Position numbers and translations under genes: made by a program
Assembly: GCA_944325875.1 (NCBI GenBank)
Contig: CALVBU010000008.1
Span: 1-64,000 of the forward strand
DNA: 64,000 bases
Source of the DNA: Candidatus Gastranaerophilales bacterium
GTDB taxonomy: Bacteria; Cyanobacteriota; Vampirovibrionia; Gastranaerophilales; Gastranaerophilaceae
Reading direction: 5' to 3'
Part shown: positions 25,226 to 34,531 of the stretch, in pieces
Layout: each line of letters begins with the position of its first letter
Numbering within the stretch: position 1 is the first letter of the stretch
Notes under the pieces: generated by a model
The model's input: the letters and a program-made list of their open reading frames with translations, nothing else
Told to the model about the DNA's origin: nothing
Databases searched by the model: none

Positions 25226-26029
25226 ATGAAAGAGAACAGAGCTTTTACATTGGCAGAAGTGTTGATAACCATTGGTATTATAGGTGTTGTTGCAGCTATG
25301 ACTTTACCTGCTCTTATCAACAAAACAAAAAACAAAGAGTTGCATACAGCATTTTTAAAAACCTATACTGAACTAAATCAGGTAGCGATGTTGTTCAAGG
25401 CAGATTACGGAATAACAGTTCCAGAAGCTGTGACAAATAGTGTAGGTGGGATGCGAGAAAATAGTAAGAAAATAATAGCTTATTATAAAGGTGCTAAGTC
25501 TGTTAATTCTGGAGGGCAAGGTGTTGATGATGGTGAAGGTAATTATATTGCATTCTATTCATTGAGTACTTTAAATGGGAAATCTTATTCAGGGGGTGCT
25601 AATACAAGCGGAAAGAATTCTTCTTTTTTCTGTGATGCTTCAGCTTTTACACCTACTCAATCTGGAGCTATAATGATATTTAATGATGCCCCGCGTGTAG
25701 AAGGTCAAAATGGGCCTGTTATCTGTGTAGATATAAATGGTAAGAAAAAGCCTAATCGTTATGGAATAGATTATTTTATGTTTATTTTTACACTTGACGG
25801 GCGGGTTATTCCTGTGGGACAGGAGCATAAAGACAATCCTCCTGTATGTAACAGTGCATCAGGATCTTGTGTTAATTTTAACAATGTAGGACCGGAATAT
25901 TGTTCTAATACTTCAAACGACATTTCAAAAAATACGTCTTGTGCGTATTATGCACTTACAAATACACATCCTACAAAAGAGGGCAAAGATTACTGGACAG
26001 ATTTTTTAGGCGAGGTATACAGCAGATAA
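25226..26029 (+). CDS. prepilin-like protein with G-tract leader
   Basis: A 267-residue protein: MKENRA then FTLAEVLITIGIIGVVAAMTLP. The core is ICVDINGKKKPNRYGIDYFMF, with several cysteines in the C-terminal third (CNSASGSC, CSNTS, TSCAYY). It ends TNTHPTKEGKDYW and a short tail. No XRE gene is adjacent; instead the gene follows the conserved G-tract leader, with CGGAGG as ribosome site. The stop abuts the convergent ftsL-like gene with no gap. Confidence 0.85.
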   Translation: MKENRAFTLAEVLITIGIIGVVAAMTLPALINKTKNKELHTAFLKTYTELNQVAMLFKADYGITVPEAVTNSVGGMRENSKKIIAYYKGAKSVNSGGQGVDDGEGNYIAFYSLSTLNGKSYSGGANTSGKNSSFFCDASAFTPTQSGAIMIFNDAPRVEGQNGPVICVDINGKKKPNRYGIDYFMFIFTLDGRVIPVGQEHKDNPPVCNSASGSCVNFNNVGPEYCSNTSNDISKNTSCAYYALTNTHPTKEGKDYWTDFLGEVYSR

Positions 26030-26485
26030 TTAATATCCGATAGCCCAGTTAACTGTCGATGTTAAAGTTTTTTGAGGTTCTACGTTGACATTTGCAGATA
26101 CTGCAGGAACCTCAATTACTTTTGCTGCTTTTTGAAGTAAATTGTATTGAGTCATTCTGTTATCAACATTATTAAATGATTTCAAACGATCCAAATGATT
26201 TTGTAGTTCTGCATTTTCATCGTTTAATGTTGTAACCTGACGGCTTAGAGTATTTAATGTAATTTCGTTACACATTTCAAAGTAGTAGCTGACGAAGGCG
26301 ACGATTACAAATACGCCTAAAATTCCACATAATGTTGCATTTACCTTCCTTATAGCCATTTCTTTGTATGTATTCTCCTTGTGAAAATAACCTTCGATAA
26401 CCGGTGCTTGCTGTATAGGATTTGCTGTGTAATCCTGATTTACATAAGAATAATTAATGTCTTGTCTTACTCTTGCAGTATTCAA
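26030..26485 (-). CDS. FtsL-like single-span coiled-coil protein
   Basis: A 151-residue bitopic protein: cytoplasmic N-terminus, one membrane helix near 55-75 (TLCGILGVFVIVAFVSYYF), then a coiled coil of heptads (LNTLSRQVTTLNDENAELQNHLDRL). It lies 41 nt downstream of rsmH on the same strand, the classic position of ftsL in division clusters. Sequence alone cannot prove the assignment, as FtsL is poorly conserved. The start is TTG 26485, preceded by GGGGA at about 8 nt. No ftsI or mur genes follow here. Confidence 0.65.
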   Translation of the reverse strand: MNTARVRQDINYSYVNQDYTANPIQQAPVIEGYFHKENTYKEMAIRKVNATLCGILGVFVIVAFVSYYFEMCNEITLNTLSRQVTTLNDENAELQNHLDRLKSFNNVDNRMTQYNLLQKAAKVIEVPAVSANVNVEPQKTLTSTVNWAIGY

Positions 26486-26526
26486 CTTTTTTCCCCAACT
26501 GTTTTAAACTACAAACTGTCCCAAAA

Positions 26527-27456
26527 TTAATTAATACATCTTGCGATTCTTAATTTTGCGCTTCTCGATGGCGGATTTTCAGAAATCTCTTCTTCCGATG
26601 CCGTAATCGGTTTTTTATTAACAAGCTCCAGTTTTGGTGGCGGGCATGTGCAAATCATTTGATTTTTTTCGCAATGACACCGCTGTGAATGGTACTTGAA
26701 TAAGTGTTTCACTATCCTATCCTCCAAAGAGTGAAAACTTATTACACTTATTATAGCACCAACGTCAAGTAAATCCAACACATCGTTTAAAGTATTTTTA
26801 ACATTTTGTAACTCTTGGTTTACCTCAATTCTGATTGCTTGGAATACCCTTGTTGCAGGGTGAATAGAGGTTTTGACGTGTGGGGTACATTTGATGATTA
26901 AATCTGATAATTCAGTTGTAGTTTTGATTTTTTTTATTTTTCTTTGTTCAATTATAGCTTTAGCTATTCTTTTGGAAAACCTTTCTTCTCCGTATTCAGA
27001 AAAGATTCTAACTAATTCGTTTTCACTGTAATCGTTTACAACATCATAAGCTGAAAAGTCAGAATCTTGATTAAATCGCATATCAAGCGGAGCTTCTTTT
27101 GAAAATGAAAAACCTCTCTCAGCCTTATTAAACTGATGATAAGATGCTCCCAAGTCAAAAAGAACACCACCTGTGATTTTTTCAATACCTAGTGAATGTA
27201 AAACTTTTTTAATATTTGTATAAGAATTTTTTACTATTGTTAAGTTTTGGTAACCTTCTAATCTTTTTGATGCTGCCTCTATTGCGTCGTCGTCAATATC
27301 AAAGGCGATTAATCTCCCATCAGGAGATATTCTGTTCAAAATTAGCTCACTGTGGCCGCCTCCGCCAAGTGTGCAATCAATGTATATAAGACCGTTTTTG
27401 CATTCTAATGCGTCAACGGCCTCTTGTTTCATAACTGTATAATGCTTAAATTCCAT
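26527..27456 (-). CDS. rsmH: 16S rRNA (cytosine1402-N4)-methyltransferase
   Basis: Methylates N4 of C1402, the same nucleotide that RsmI (at 9.4 kb) modifies on the ribose. A 309-residue protein with the SAM motif YIDCTLGGGGHSELIL, FDIDDDAI, GVLFDLGASYHQF (family LGxSSxQ region), FSKEAPLDMRF and ISFHSLEDRIVKH. It also has a Cys-rich patch, CHCEKNQMICTCPP, often seen near the family C-terminus. A leaderless promoter box precedes ATG. Confidence 0.96.
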   Translation of the reverse strand: MEFKHYTVMKQEAVDALECKNGLIYIDCTLGGGGHSELILNRISPDGRLIAFDIDDDAIEAASKRLEGYQNLTIVKNSYTNIKKVLHSLGIEKITGGVLFDLGASYHQFNKAERGFSFSKEAPLDMRFNQDSDFSAYDVVNDYSENELVRIFSEYGEERFSKRIAKAIIEQRKIKKIKTTTELSDLIIKCTPHVKTSIHPATRVFQAIRIEVNQELQNVKNTLNDVLDLLDVGAIISVISFHSLEDRIVKHLFKYHSQRCHCEKNQMICTCPPPKLELVNKKPITASEEEISENPPSRSAKLRIARCIN

Positions 27457-27462
27457 ACAAGA

Positions 27463-27471
27463 ATTTTAGCA
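27463..27471 (-). promoter_or_regulatory. extended -10 promoter for leaderless rsmH
   Basis: Minus strand TG-c-TAAAAT, then 6 nt (TCTTGT), then the rsmH ATG; no ribosome site. Confidence 0.6.
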
Positions 27472-27478
27472 CAAAATT

Positions 27479-27673
27479 TTATACGTGTACAAACCCTTCT
27501 AATCCGTAGTCATCAAAGATTTCAAGGAATTTGTTATAAGTAAATACTTGTGCATTTCCGTCGGAATCTGTGATTTCAATTAATTCGTTTGCTTCTGCAT
27601 TTTCTATAGCATTAGCAATTGCATCAATTTGATTTTCGTCTAGTTCTTTTGTTGAAATAAATTGTATATCCAT
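27479..27673 (-). CDS. small acidic protein, tandem paralogue 2
   Basis: A 64-residue acidic protein with GGGAG 7 nt before ATG. The C-terminal half, VFTYNKFLEIFDDYGLEGFVHV, aligns with IYTYAKFVEIYDEQGLDGFLYH of the neighbour upstream, so the pair arose by duplication. No membrane helix or cysteine. Function unknown; 23 nt separates the two genes, and they are probably co-transcribed. Confidence 0.65.
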   Translation of the reverse strand: MDIQFISTKELDENQIDAIANAIENAEANELIEITDSDGNAQVFTYNKFLEIFDDYGLEGFVHV

Positions 27674-27696
27674 GATTAGTCTCCCTGTCTGTCTTA

Positions 27697-27945
27697 TTAG
27701 TGGTATAAAAAGCCGTCAAGGCCTTGTTCATCGTAAATTTCTACAAATTTTGCATATGTGTAGATTTTAGTGTTTTCAGGTTTATTTTGGTCCATAACAA
27801 GAATTCTGCCGTTACTGATTTTTGAATCAAGTTGGTTAATGAAATCTACCATTGATGTCAGATAGTTTTCATTTGCTAAGTCTTCTACTGTAACATTTTT
27901 CAGAAAGTGAAAATCTCTTTCGGTAAATGTAATTTGTTCGCCCAT
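27697..27945 (-). CDS. small acidic protein, tandem paralogue 1
   Basis: An 82-residue protein with AAGGAG 6 nt before ATG. It shares the end motif YxYxKFxEIxDxxGLxGF with its neighbour and carries a longer N-terminus (DFHFLKNVTVEDLANENYLTS omitted from the paralogue). The strong conservation of Tyr/Phe/Gly positions suggests a compact fold. No known family recognised. Confidence 0.65.
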   Translation of the reverse strand: MGEQITFTERDFHFLKNVTVEDLANENYLTSMVDFINQLDSKISNGRILVMDQNKPENTKIYTYAKFVEIYDEQGLDGFLYH

Positions 27946-28039
27946 AAATTACTCCTTGAATAACCTGTTACGCTGTACCTGCTATTACGGTCTTGTCTGA
28001 GAAAATCTTTAATAGAAGATATTTAATGTAAAGAAATTT

Positions 28040-29878
28040 TTACAATATCATTATATTTAGCATTCCATCAAACTTGTTTTGAAATTCCTCACGTGTATAA
28101 ATTTTGCTATTCTCACTATTGTGAGGTTCTTTAACAATAATGTTGTCCCCATCTATTGTTATCCAATATTGATGTGACATGTATTCAGAAGTTGCAGCTG
28201 AGGTACATATGGCAACGTTTGGTTGTAGTTCTTGTAGTTTGTCTAAGCAACCTGGGGAATTTGCAATTATGAGTGGGGTATTTTTGAAGCGTTTAATGTT
28301 TTGCTTATCTAAAATTTCTCCCTCGATCTCAATAGGGGTGTCGGGTCTATTGTAATTCATAAATGCAATTTTAGCATTATTGCCGGTGAGTATTTCAAGA
28401 GCTTTATATGCAAATCCTCCATTAAGATTTTGGGGTGGATTTGCTTCTGATAGATGTTTTTCAAACGCTAATTCTATTGCTCTTAAATCATAGTCACCTT
28501 TTGATAACTTGCAAGAGTATTGTAATTCTTCATTGGTTATTGTGTATTCTTTTTTGCCACCTAGTAGTTTAACTTTTATGTCGTGTGTTTTTGGATCAAC
28601 TTCAAGGCAATTTTCTATTAATTTTTTACCATTTTTTGATTCTGCGATTGAGTTAATAGTTGCAAGAAGCCAGCAGTCTCCGGTCTTACCTTGATAATTT
28701 GCTTTGTCAATTTGTCCGTTTGCAACGTCTATGAATAAGTCGTTATTTTTAAGCATATTTGAAGCTATATTATAAGTCTTACGAATTTCTTCTGCACTAT
28801 CTGTTGAAAATTTATCTAGCCTTTTGTTTATGATTTCTATACTTTTATCAACAGCCTTCATATCGTTACAATATAGTTCGATAGAATTGTTTCGTGCCTT
28901 TGTAAATTTAGCTTTAATCATTGAAGATATGTGGTTAAGTTGTTCTTCTTTTTCTTTTTGATTAGGGTTTTGTAGAATTTTATCAAGCAAAGTATCTTGA
29001 AAACCTTCATCACCATCCATTAGATTTTCATCATTTTTTACTTGAAAATCATCAATAACATTTATCACGTTATCTTCGTTAATTTTTTTTATGTTTTCGG
29101 TCGTTAAATTGTTATAAATTTCAGTCGCAAGAGGATCGATTTCTTCTCCTAGAATAATTTCTGTAGTGCGACTAATTTGTCCGTTTTTATCATAATAATT
29201 TTTGTAGGTTTTACCATTTTCGTTGATTGTGGTATCCAAGAGTTTCATGTTTTCATCATAGTGGTTTGTTTTAGTTTTATTGCCCTTGTCATTATATTCG
29301 TATGTGTAGTGCTCTTGGATATATTTTTGGTTTAAAAATGATTGTTTTATAATGTTCCCATTGTTGTCGTATTTTTCCTCAAATACAATGTCTCCTGTTT
29401 CGGGATCATAACTTGTAGAAGAATCTAAATTCCCAGTCTCTTGGTTATAGGTACAATTTCTTGTAAGTCTATTTTTGTAATCATAAGATTGTGCTGAATA
29501 TATTTTTGTTTTTTCTCTGTCTGAGAATATGTGTTGTTTTTCAAATTCTAAGTATAAAATGCTTTCGCATCCGTCTTCAGTGTAAATATCTTCTGATATA
29601 ATTTTTCCTTGTTCGTCATAGAAAATTTCATTTAGAAGAGCTTTTGTTTTAGGATCTAGTATTTTTTTATTTCTAAGGGTTCCGTTTTCGTTATATTCAC
29701 ATTTTTCGTTTTCTGCATTAGTTTCTACTTGTAGACCTTTATTATTAATATCCGTTGATTTAGAAGAAGACATATCAATTGCAGTAAAATCATTGCAAGT
29801 CTTCTTCAATGTTTTTTCAAAAGGTAATTGAAATGGAATATTTAACCTAATACTATTTTGTGATTTTTCTACACTCAT
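28040..29878 (-). CDS. calpain-like cysteine protease with N-terminal YD-like repeats
   Basis: A 612-residue protein without a signal peptide. Residues about 45-240 hold repeated short strands of the form YDxxGxxx, such as YDEQGKIISEDIYTEDG, YDPETGDIVFEEKYDNNGN and YNDKGNKTKTNHYDENMKLLD. They resemble YwqK/MORN or RHS-type YD repeats. The C-terminal domain (about 394-612) has calpain family C2 features: QGKTGDCWLLA with Cys402, His569 in HQYWITIDG and Asn587 in EPHNSEN, in the right order for the Cys-His-Asn triad. It could be an intracellular protease or an exported effector; no secretion signal settles this. Confidence 0.75.
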   Translation of the reverse strand: MSVEKSQNSIRLNIPFQLPFEKTLKKTCNDFTAIDMSSSKSTDINNKGLQVETNAENEKCEYNENGTLRNKKILDPKTKALLNEIFYDEQGKIISEDIYTEDGCESILYLEFEKQHIFSDREKTKIYSAQSYDYKNRLTRNCTYNQETGNLDSSTSYDPETGDIVFEEKYDNNGNIIKQSFLNQKYIQEHYTYEYNDKGNKTKTNHYDENMKLLDTTINENGKTYKNYYDKNGQISRTTEIILGEEIDPLATEIYNNLTTENIKKINEDNVINVIDDFQVKNDENLMDGDEGFQDTLLDKILQNPNQKEKEEQLNHISSMIKAKFTKARNNSIELYCNDMKAVDKSIEIINKRLDKFSTDSAEEIRKTYNIASNMLKNNDLFIDVANGQIDKANYQGKTGDCWLLATINSIAESKNGKKLIENCLEVDPKTHDIKVKLLGGKKEYTITNEELQYSCKLSKGDYDLRAIELAFEKHLSEANPPQNLNGGFAYKALEILTGNNAKIAFMNYNRPDTPIEIEGEILDKQNIKRFKNTPLIIANSPGCLDKLQELQPNVAICTSAATSEYMSHQYWITIDGDNIIVKEPHNSENSKIYTREEFQNKFDGMLNIMIL

Positions 29879-29893
29879 AAGTGTCTTTACGGC

Positions 29894-29930
29894 AAAAGAG
29901 CAGAATCTCTTTAAGGAATTCTGCTCTTTG
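29894..29930 (-). terminator. terminator of gltX
   Basis: A 12-bp stem, AAAGAGCAGAAT/ATTCTGCTCTTT, lies between the gltX stop and the calpain-like gene, with T4 on the minus strand. Confidence 0.75.
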
Positions 29931-29960
29931 TAACATATTATTAATATAGGCTTAAATAGC

Positions 29961-31421
29961 TTATTTTAATGCGTTTTTTACACGGTGGAAAGTTTTGTCT
30001 TTGCCGATAATAGCCAAAATTGCTGTCATATCAGCTCCGCAAATTCTTCCGGTAACCGCTGCTCTTATAGCCCACATTGTAACTTTTGGCTTGATACCTT
30101 TTTCTTTGTAGTAGCCTCTGAAAGCTTCAAGTTTTTCGTGAAGATTTTCTTCAGTCCATTCCCAATCTTTAGCTTGTTCCAAGAATGTTTTTAGAACGTC
30201 TTGAGAAACTTCAGTATCAAGAGTTTCTTTTGCTTTTTCATCAAATTCAACATCTTGACCAAAGAAATAAGGAACTGCATCTGTTATGTCTGAAAGAAGT
30301 GTTAATGGTTCATAAGTAACCTCAACCATTCTTGTATATTGCGCATCTGTCAGTTCACTCAAGTCATATTTTGTTAAATATGGTTTAAGTCTTTCTTTTA
30401 ATTCAGGAATTGAAAGCATTTTGATGTAATGGCTGTTCATCCAGTTCAATTTATCATATTCAAAAATTGAATTAGATGAAGAAATTTCGTTAATTCTGAA
30501 ATCTTGAGCAATTTCATCAACTGTTTTAATTTCTTGTCCGTCAGATGGAGCCCAGCCAAGCAATGCTACAAAGTTGATAAGTGCATCTGTTAAGTAGCCT
30601 TTTTCTACGAATTCTGAAACCGCAGTAGCTCCGTGACGTTTAGAAAGTTTGCTTCTATCAGGAGCAAGAATCATTCCTAAGTGACCAAATCTTGGAACTT
30701 CAGCGCCTAAAGCTTCAAAAATTAAGATTTGTTTGAATGTATTAGAAATGTGATCTTCGCCTCTGATTACGTGAGAAATTTTCATAAGCATATCATCAAT
30801 TACAACTGCGAAGTTGTAAGTAGGAGTGCCGTTTGATTTCATTATTACAAAATCACCAAGCAAATCAGTATCCATATGAAGTTCACCTTTTACAAGGTCA
30901 TCAAACTTTAATATAGAAGAGTCGTGAAAAGCTTTTTGAGCTTTAGCAATGTTAAATCTGATTGCAGGTTTTCTGCCTTCTGCACGTAATTTAGCTTTTT
31001 CATCTTCTGTTAGATTTTCACATTTTTTAGAATAAACGTAAGGTTTTTTATTTTTAGTAGCTTCTTCTTTTTCAGCTTCTAATTCTTCTGGTGTGCAGAA
31101 GCATTCATAAGCAAAGCCTTTATCCAAAAGTTCTTGTACATATTTAGGATAAATATCAAATCTTTCAGACTGAGTATATGGTCCGTAAGGGCCTCCAACA
31201 TCAGGTCCTTCATCCCAATTAAGACCTAGAGCTTTCAAGCTGTCAAAAATATTGTCAATATAAGCTTGGCTTGTACGCTCAGCATCTGTATCTTCAATTC
31301 TTAAAACAAATTTGCCGTGATTTTTCTTTGCAAATAAGTAGTTAAATAAAGCTGTTCTTGCTGTTCCAACGTGTAAATTTCCGCTTGGAGACGGTGCAAT
31401 TCTAACTCTAACTTCGTTCAT
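29961..31421 (-). CDS. gltX: glutamyl-tRNA synthetase
   Basis: Class I synthetase, 486 residues, charging tRNA-Glu (and possibly tRNA-Gln). The start is ATG 31421: it gives the canonical N-terminus VRIAPSPSGNLHVGTAR with the HIGH-type element, and GAGG lies 7 nt before it. The longer frame to 31487 adds 22 unsupported residues. The KMSKS-type loop is KLSKRHGA near 255. Stem-contact and anticodon-binding domains complete the normal length. Confidence 0.96.
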   Translation of the reverse strand: MNEVRVRIAPSPSGNLHVGTARTALFNYLFAKKNHGKFVLRIEDTDAERTSQAYIDNIFDSLKALGLNWDEGPDVGGPYGPYTQSERFDIYPKYVQELLDKGFAYECFCTPEELEAEKEEATKNKKPYVYSKKCENLTEDEKAKLRAEGRKPAIRFNIAKAQKAFHDSSILKFDDLVKGELHMDTDLLGDFVIMKSNGTPTYNFAVVIDDMLMKISHVIRGEDHISNTFKQILIFEALGAEVPRFGHLGMILAPDRSKLSKRHGATAVSEFVEKGYLTDALINFVALLGWAPSDGQEIKTVDEIAQDFRINEISSSNSIFEYDKLNWMNSHYIKMLSIPELKERLKPYLTKYDLSELTDAQYTRMVEVTYEPLTLLSDITDAVPYFFGQDVEFDEKAKETLDTEVSQDVLKTFLEQAKDWEWTEENLHEKLEAFRGYYKEKGIKPKVTMWAIRAAVTGRICGADMTAILAIIGKDKTFHRVKNALK

Positions 31422-31601
31422 TTTAAATCCTCGATTCCTTTTATATTTCGCAACTATTATCCTATCACGCGCAGGTTTTAATTTCAAGGTACATCAATTA
31501 AAAGGGTAATTGTATTTTGGGTTTTTATTCATTTTTTTATCTATATTTCCTGAAAATTATTCATAAATAGAAAGATTTAAATATTCTTTTTATAAGCTTT
31601 A

Positions 31602-31610
31602 TGTTATAAT
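31602..31610 (+). promoter_or_regulatory. extended -10 promoter, leaderless
   Basis: TG-t-TATAAT, then GTAGTT (6 nt), then ATG 31617. A perfect -10 hexamer with no ribosome site downstream. Confidence 0.7.
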
Positions 31611-31616
31611 GTAGTT

Positions 31617-32402
31617 ATGAAGAGAGTTCTATTGGTTTTGTTAATTTTGTTTCTGGGAGTACCTGGGTTTTGTGAAGACGAAGATGTTAAGCTTCCAAAT
31701 ATTTTTATTTGGTCTTTGCCTGAGGATAAGGATGTATCTCCTGATGAAATTACAAGTTCTAATGAAAATGATGAAGTTACTCTTATTCCAGAAGTTGATA
31801 ATGTTCCAGCAAAAGGTTATGTAGAATTCGTTGAAGATAATGCAGATACGGTTTATTTAGATGAAAATAGTAACAACGCTTTGAACTTAAGGGTTCCTCA
31901 AAAATTTAATTCTTCAAAATTAGTTGATAGTAAAAAAATTCAAGGTTCAAAAAAATATGCATTGTATAACCAAGAGGAATATAGCATTTCTCCTCAGTCA
32001 GTGCAATCAGTGACAAGAATGGGAAATTTTTCTCTCGGAACTTTGTATAATACAGGTATTGATACCTCTCAGCTAGAGCGTTCAACTACTTTATTTACAA
32101 GATATGATAGTAAACATTTTGCAATAAGTTCTGCGTTTAAGAAAAATAATTTAACTGCCTATGGGCTTGTTACGGATAATTTCTACGTAGCTCCAGAATT
32201 AAAGTTTAATAGAGTTTTTGCATTTTCGCCTATTTTATCATCTGATATGACAAGAAATCGTAGAAAAGGTGAGCTTGTTTTATCAATTAGTCCTGATAAG
32301 GAGGATAGAATGAAGTTGGAGTTTGGTGCTGGAACTACTTATGATGTTAATAACGATAGGTCCTGGTCTCAGGTTCGCTTTAATACTAAATTCCAATTGT
32401 AA
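31617..32402 (+). CDS. secreted protein, possible small outer-membrane barrel
   Basis: A 261-residue protein with a signal peptide (1-19, GVPGFCEDE). An acidic low-structure region extends to about 95, and the C-terminal half is of beta type with alternating hydrophobic residues (FSLGTLYNTGI, TTLFTRYDSKHFAISSAF, GELVLSISP, MKLEFGAGTTYDV). It ends SWSQVRFNTKFQL, with Phe near the end as in barrel insertion signals. Outer-membrane location is inference. Followed by the FtsB-like and TPR genes. Confidence 0.55.
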   Translation: MKRVLLVLLILFLGVPGFCEDEDVKLPNIFIWSLPEDKDVSPDEITSSNENDEVTLIPEVDNVPAKGYVEFVEDNADTVYLDENSNNALNLRVPQKFNSSKLVDSKKIQGSKKYALYNQEEYSISPQSVQSVTRMGNFSLGTLYNTGIDTSQLERSTTLFTRYDSKHFAISSAFKKNNLTAYGLVTDNFYVAPELKFNRVFAFSPILSSDMTRNRRKGELVLSISPDKEDRMKLEFGAGTTYDVNNDRSWSQVRFNTKFQL

Positions 32403-32472
32403 ATTTCTTAAAATATAATTGAATAGTTCTCTGTTTTCTTTTATAATTTGATTAAAGCACAAGGAGTTTTCC

Positions 32473-32940
32473 GTGGAAATTAACAGAGGCGAAAATTTAC
32501 CTAAAAAAGTAACTGTAGAACAAGAAAATAGTAAACAGCAAGTTGATTCTCTTGCTGCTAAATCCAGAAAGAAAAGTAAAAAACATAAACGAAAAATAGG
32601 AGTTTATTACTCGTTTTTAACATTTGTGCTTTTGTTTTGTCTGGTACAGGTTGGTTTTGGTGCAATATTAAATGTTTCTAAAATCATTGCTTATAAGGCA
32701 AAAATTAATACTATGGAAAAAGTTAGAGATGAAGCTGAAGCAAGGAATAAAGAATTAAAAAGTGATATAAAACAGTTTTCAAGAACTTCCAGCTTGGAAG
32801 AAATTGCTAGAAATAATTTAAAAATGGCTGGCGAGGATGAAGTTTTAGTATTGATTAATAATACAAATAATCAGGATGTTAACGATAAAAAAAGTAAACA
32901 TAAGAAGAAAGTTGAAAATAAGGATAATACGGAGCAATAA
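32473..32940 (+). CDS. FtsB/DivIC-family septum protein
   Basis: A 155-residue bitopic protein. It has a basic cytoplasmic N-terminus, a membrane helix about 43-66 (YYSFLTFVLLFCLVQVGFGAIL), a coiled coil (AKINTMEKVRDEAEARNKELKSDI) and the DivIC-type SLEEIARNNLKMAGEDEVLV. In other bacteria such proteins link division enzymes FtsQ and FtsL; an FtsL-like gene is at 26 kb. The start is GTG 32473 with AAGGAG at about 7 nt. The unusual tail is Lys/Asp-rich. Its stop overlaps the next ATG by one base. Confidence 0.8.
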   Translation: MEINRGENLPKKVTVEQENSKQQVDSLAAKSRKKSKKHKRKIGVYYSFLTFVLLFCLVQVGFGAILNVSKIIAYKAKINTMEKVRDEAEARNKELKSDIKQFSRTSSLEEIARNNLKMAGEDEVLVLINNTNNQDVNDKKSKHKKKVENKDNTEQ

Positions 32941-34499
32941 TGCAGGATAATGAAGCAATTAACTATATAAAGAGAGCTTTTGAATTAAAATCTCAAGAGT
33001 GTTACAAACAAGCTATTGAGATGCTTTATAAGGCGTTGGAAACAGAATCTGATAATGTGGAAATTTTATATCAGATCGGTGATTTATATTTTTTACTCCA
33101 TAATTACGACAGGGCTTTACAATATATTGACAAGGTTTTGCAAGTTGACGAATTGCATATCCCATCATTAAAAATGCAATCCGAAATATACCAAAGGCAA
33201 GGATTATTTATTGAGGCTTTAAATTCTGCAAAATTAGTTTATCAAAAAGATGAAAGTTCTAAGAACTTGAAAGATGTAATAAAAATTTTAGGCAAACTAA
33301 ATAGAGTTCAAGAAATTGAGCAGTATCGAGATCAAATGGACAAAGCGTGTCTTTATGAATATGCTCTTGCTTGCTATAAAAATGGTGATTCAGAGCTTGC
33401 TAAAAGTCTTATATCTGAAAATTTAGAAGAAAATGAAGATTGCAAAATTCTTTTGGGTAAAATCTATTTTGACTCTAATGATTTTGATAAGGCAAGAGAA
33501 ATATTTGAGTCGATGAAGATGTCTAAAAACCCTGAAGTTCTAAATTATTTGGGCTTGTTTGCTTTAGAAGATATGAAGTTTATTGATGCTATAAAATGCT
33601 TTTCTCAAGCTTCGAGTATTTCTAAAAACAATCCTGTTTATTGGTATAATCTCGCTAATGCTTATTTCTTTAATGGTTGGCAAGATGAGGCTGTAAATTC
33701 ATATTTGAAGGCTATTGTATTAGCTCCTGAAAATTTAGATTACAGATATTCTTTAGCATATTTGTATTATGAGATGAAAAAATTTGATAAAGCTCAAAAG
33801 GAAATCGATATAATATTACTAAAAGATGAAAACCATTATCAGGCAAGAGTTATAAAAGCTTTGTTAAAATTGAATAATAAGGATTATCTTGGCGCTGAAA
33901 GAATTTTAGAAGAAAACTTAAAGGCCGGATGCTCGGATGCTTTCACATTAGTGTCGCTCGGAAAAGTTTATAATGAGTTAGAAAATTTTGATAAGGCTGA
34001 GCAAGTTATAAAATCCGTAATAGAACAAAATCCTGAAAATATAAATTATATAAGCGATTTGGCTGATGTATATATTAAAGAGAAAAAATATGATGAGGCT
34101 ATTGAGCTTGTTAAAAAAGTTATTGATGAAAATGAAAAATATATTTATGGATATATTCTAGGTGCGAAAATAGCGTATTTGAAAGGTGATTTAGACAAAG
34201 CAAAAGAATTTGCTCAGGATGCAATTTCATTGGATATAAACTGTGCAGATGGTTATTATTATCTTGCGCTGGTTCGTAAATCCGAACATGATTATGAAGA
34301 AGCTATTGAATGTATGAAAAGAGCTATTATGTATGACTTAAATAATGCTAAATATTATGCTGAGATGAGTAATATTTATAAGCTTAAAGATGATGTGAAA
34401 ACTGCTCTTGAGTACATAAAAGAAGCCGAAAGTATTGATGGTTCTGTTGAATATAAAATAATGTACAAAGAATTAGCTTCTTTAAACAGAGCAAAGTAA
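32940..34499 (+). CDS. TPR repeat protein
   Basis: A 519-residue soluble protein built from about a dozen tetratricopeptide repeats, recognisable as A/Y-x-G/A-x(n)-Y-x-x-A-x-P units. Examples are YKQAIEMLYKALETE, PVYWYNLANAYFFNGWQDEAVNSYLKAI, FDKAQKEID and YEEAIECMKRAIMYD. TPRs bind other proteins. Translation is coupled to the FtsB-like gene through TAATG, so a division or envelope role is possible but not shown. Confidence 0.88.
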   Translation: MQDNEAINYIKRAFELKSQECYKQAIEMLYKALETESDNVEILYQIGDLYFLLHNYDRALQYIDKVLQVDELHIPSLKMQSEIYQRQGLFIEALNSAKLVYQKDESSKNLKDVIKILGKLNRVQEIEQYRDQMDKACLYEYALACYKNGDSELAKSLISENLEENEDCKILLGKIYFDSNDFDKAREIFESMKMSKNPEVLNYLGLFALEDMKFIDAIKCFSQASSISKNNPVYWYNLANAYFFNGWQDEAVNSYLKAIVLAPENLDYRYSLAYLYYEMKKFDKAQKEIDIILLKDENHYQARVIKALLKLNNKDYLGAERILEENLKAGCSDAFTLVSLGKVYNELENFDKAEQVIKSVIEQNPENINYISDLADVYIKEKKYDEAIELVKKVIDENEKYIYGYILGAKIAYLKGDLDKAKEFAQDAISLDINCADGYYYLALVRKSEHDYEEAIECMKRAIMYDLNNAKYYAEMSNIYKLKDDVKTALEYIKEAESIDGSVEYKIMYKELASLNRAK

Positions 34500-34531
34500 A
34501 AAATTTGTCCTCTAAAAATATATTATTATAA

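Noticed and set aside
27479-27945. The repeated small genes as a CRISPR or tandem DNA repeat
   Set aside because: The similarity is at protein level between two whole genes; no regular short DNA repeats with spacers exist here or elsewhere in the window.
29894-29930. The 12-bp hairpin as an operator of the calpain-like gene
   Set aside because: It lies directly after gltX with a short T stretch on the transcribed side, which fits a terminator; a regulatory role cannot be fully excluded.
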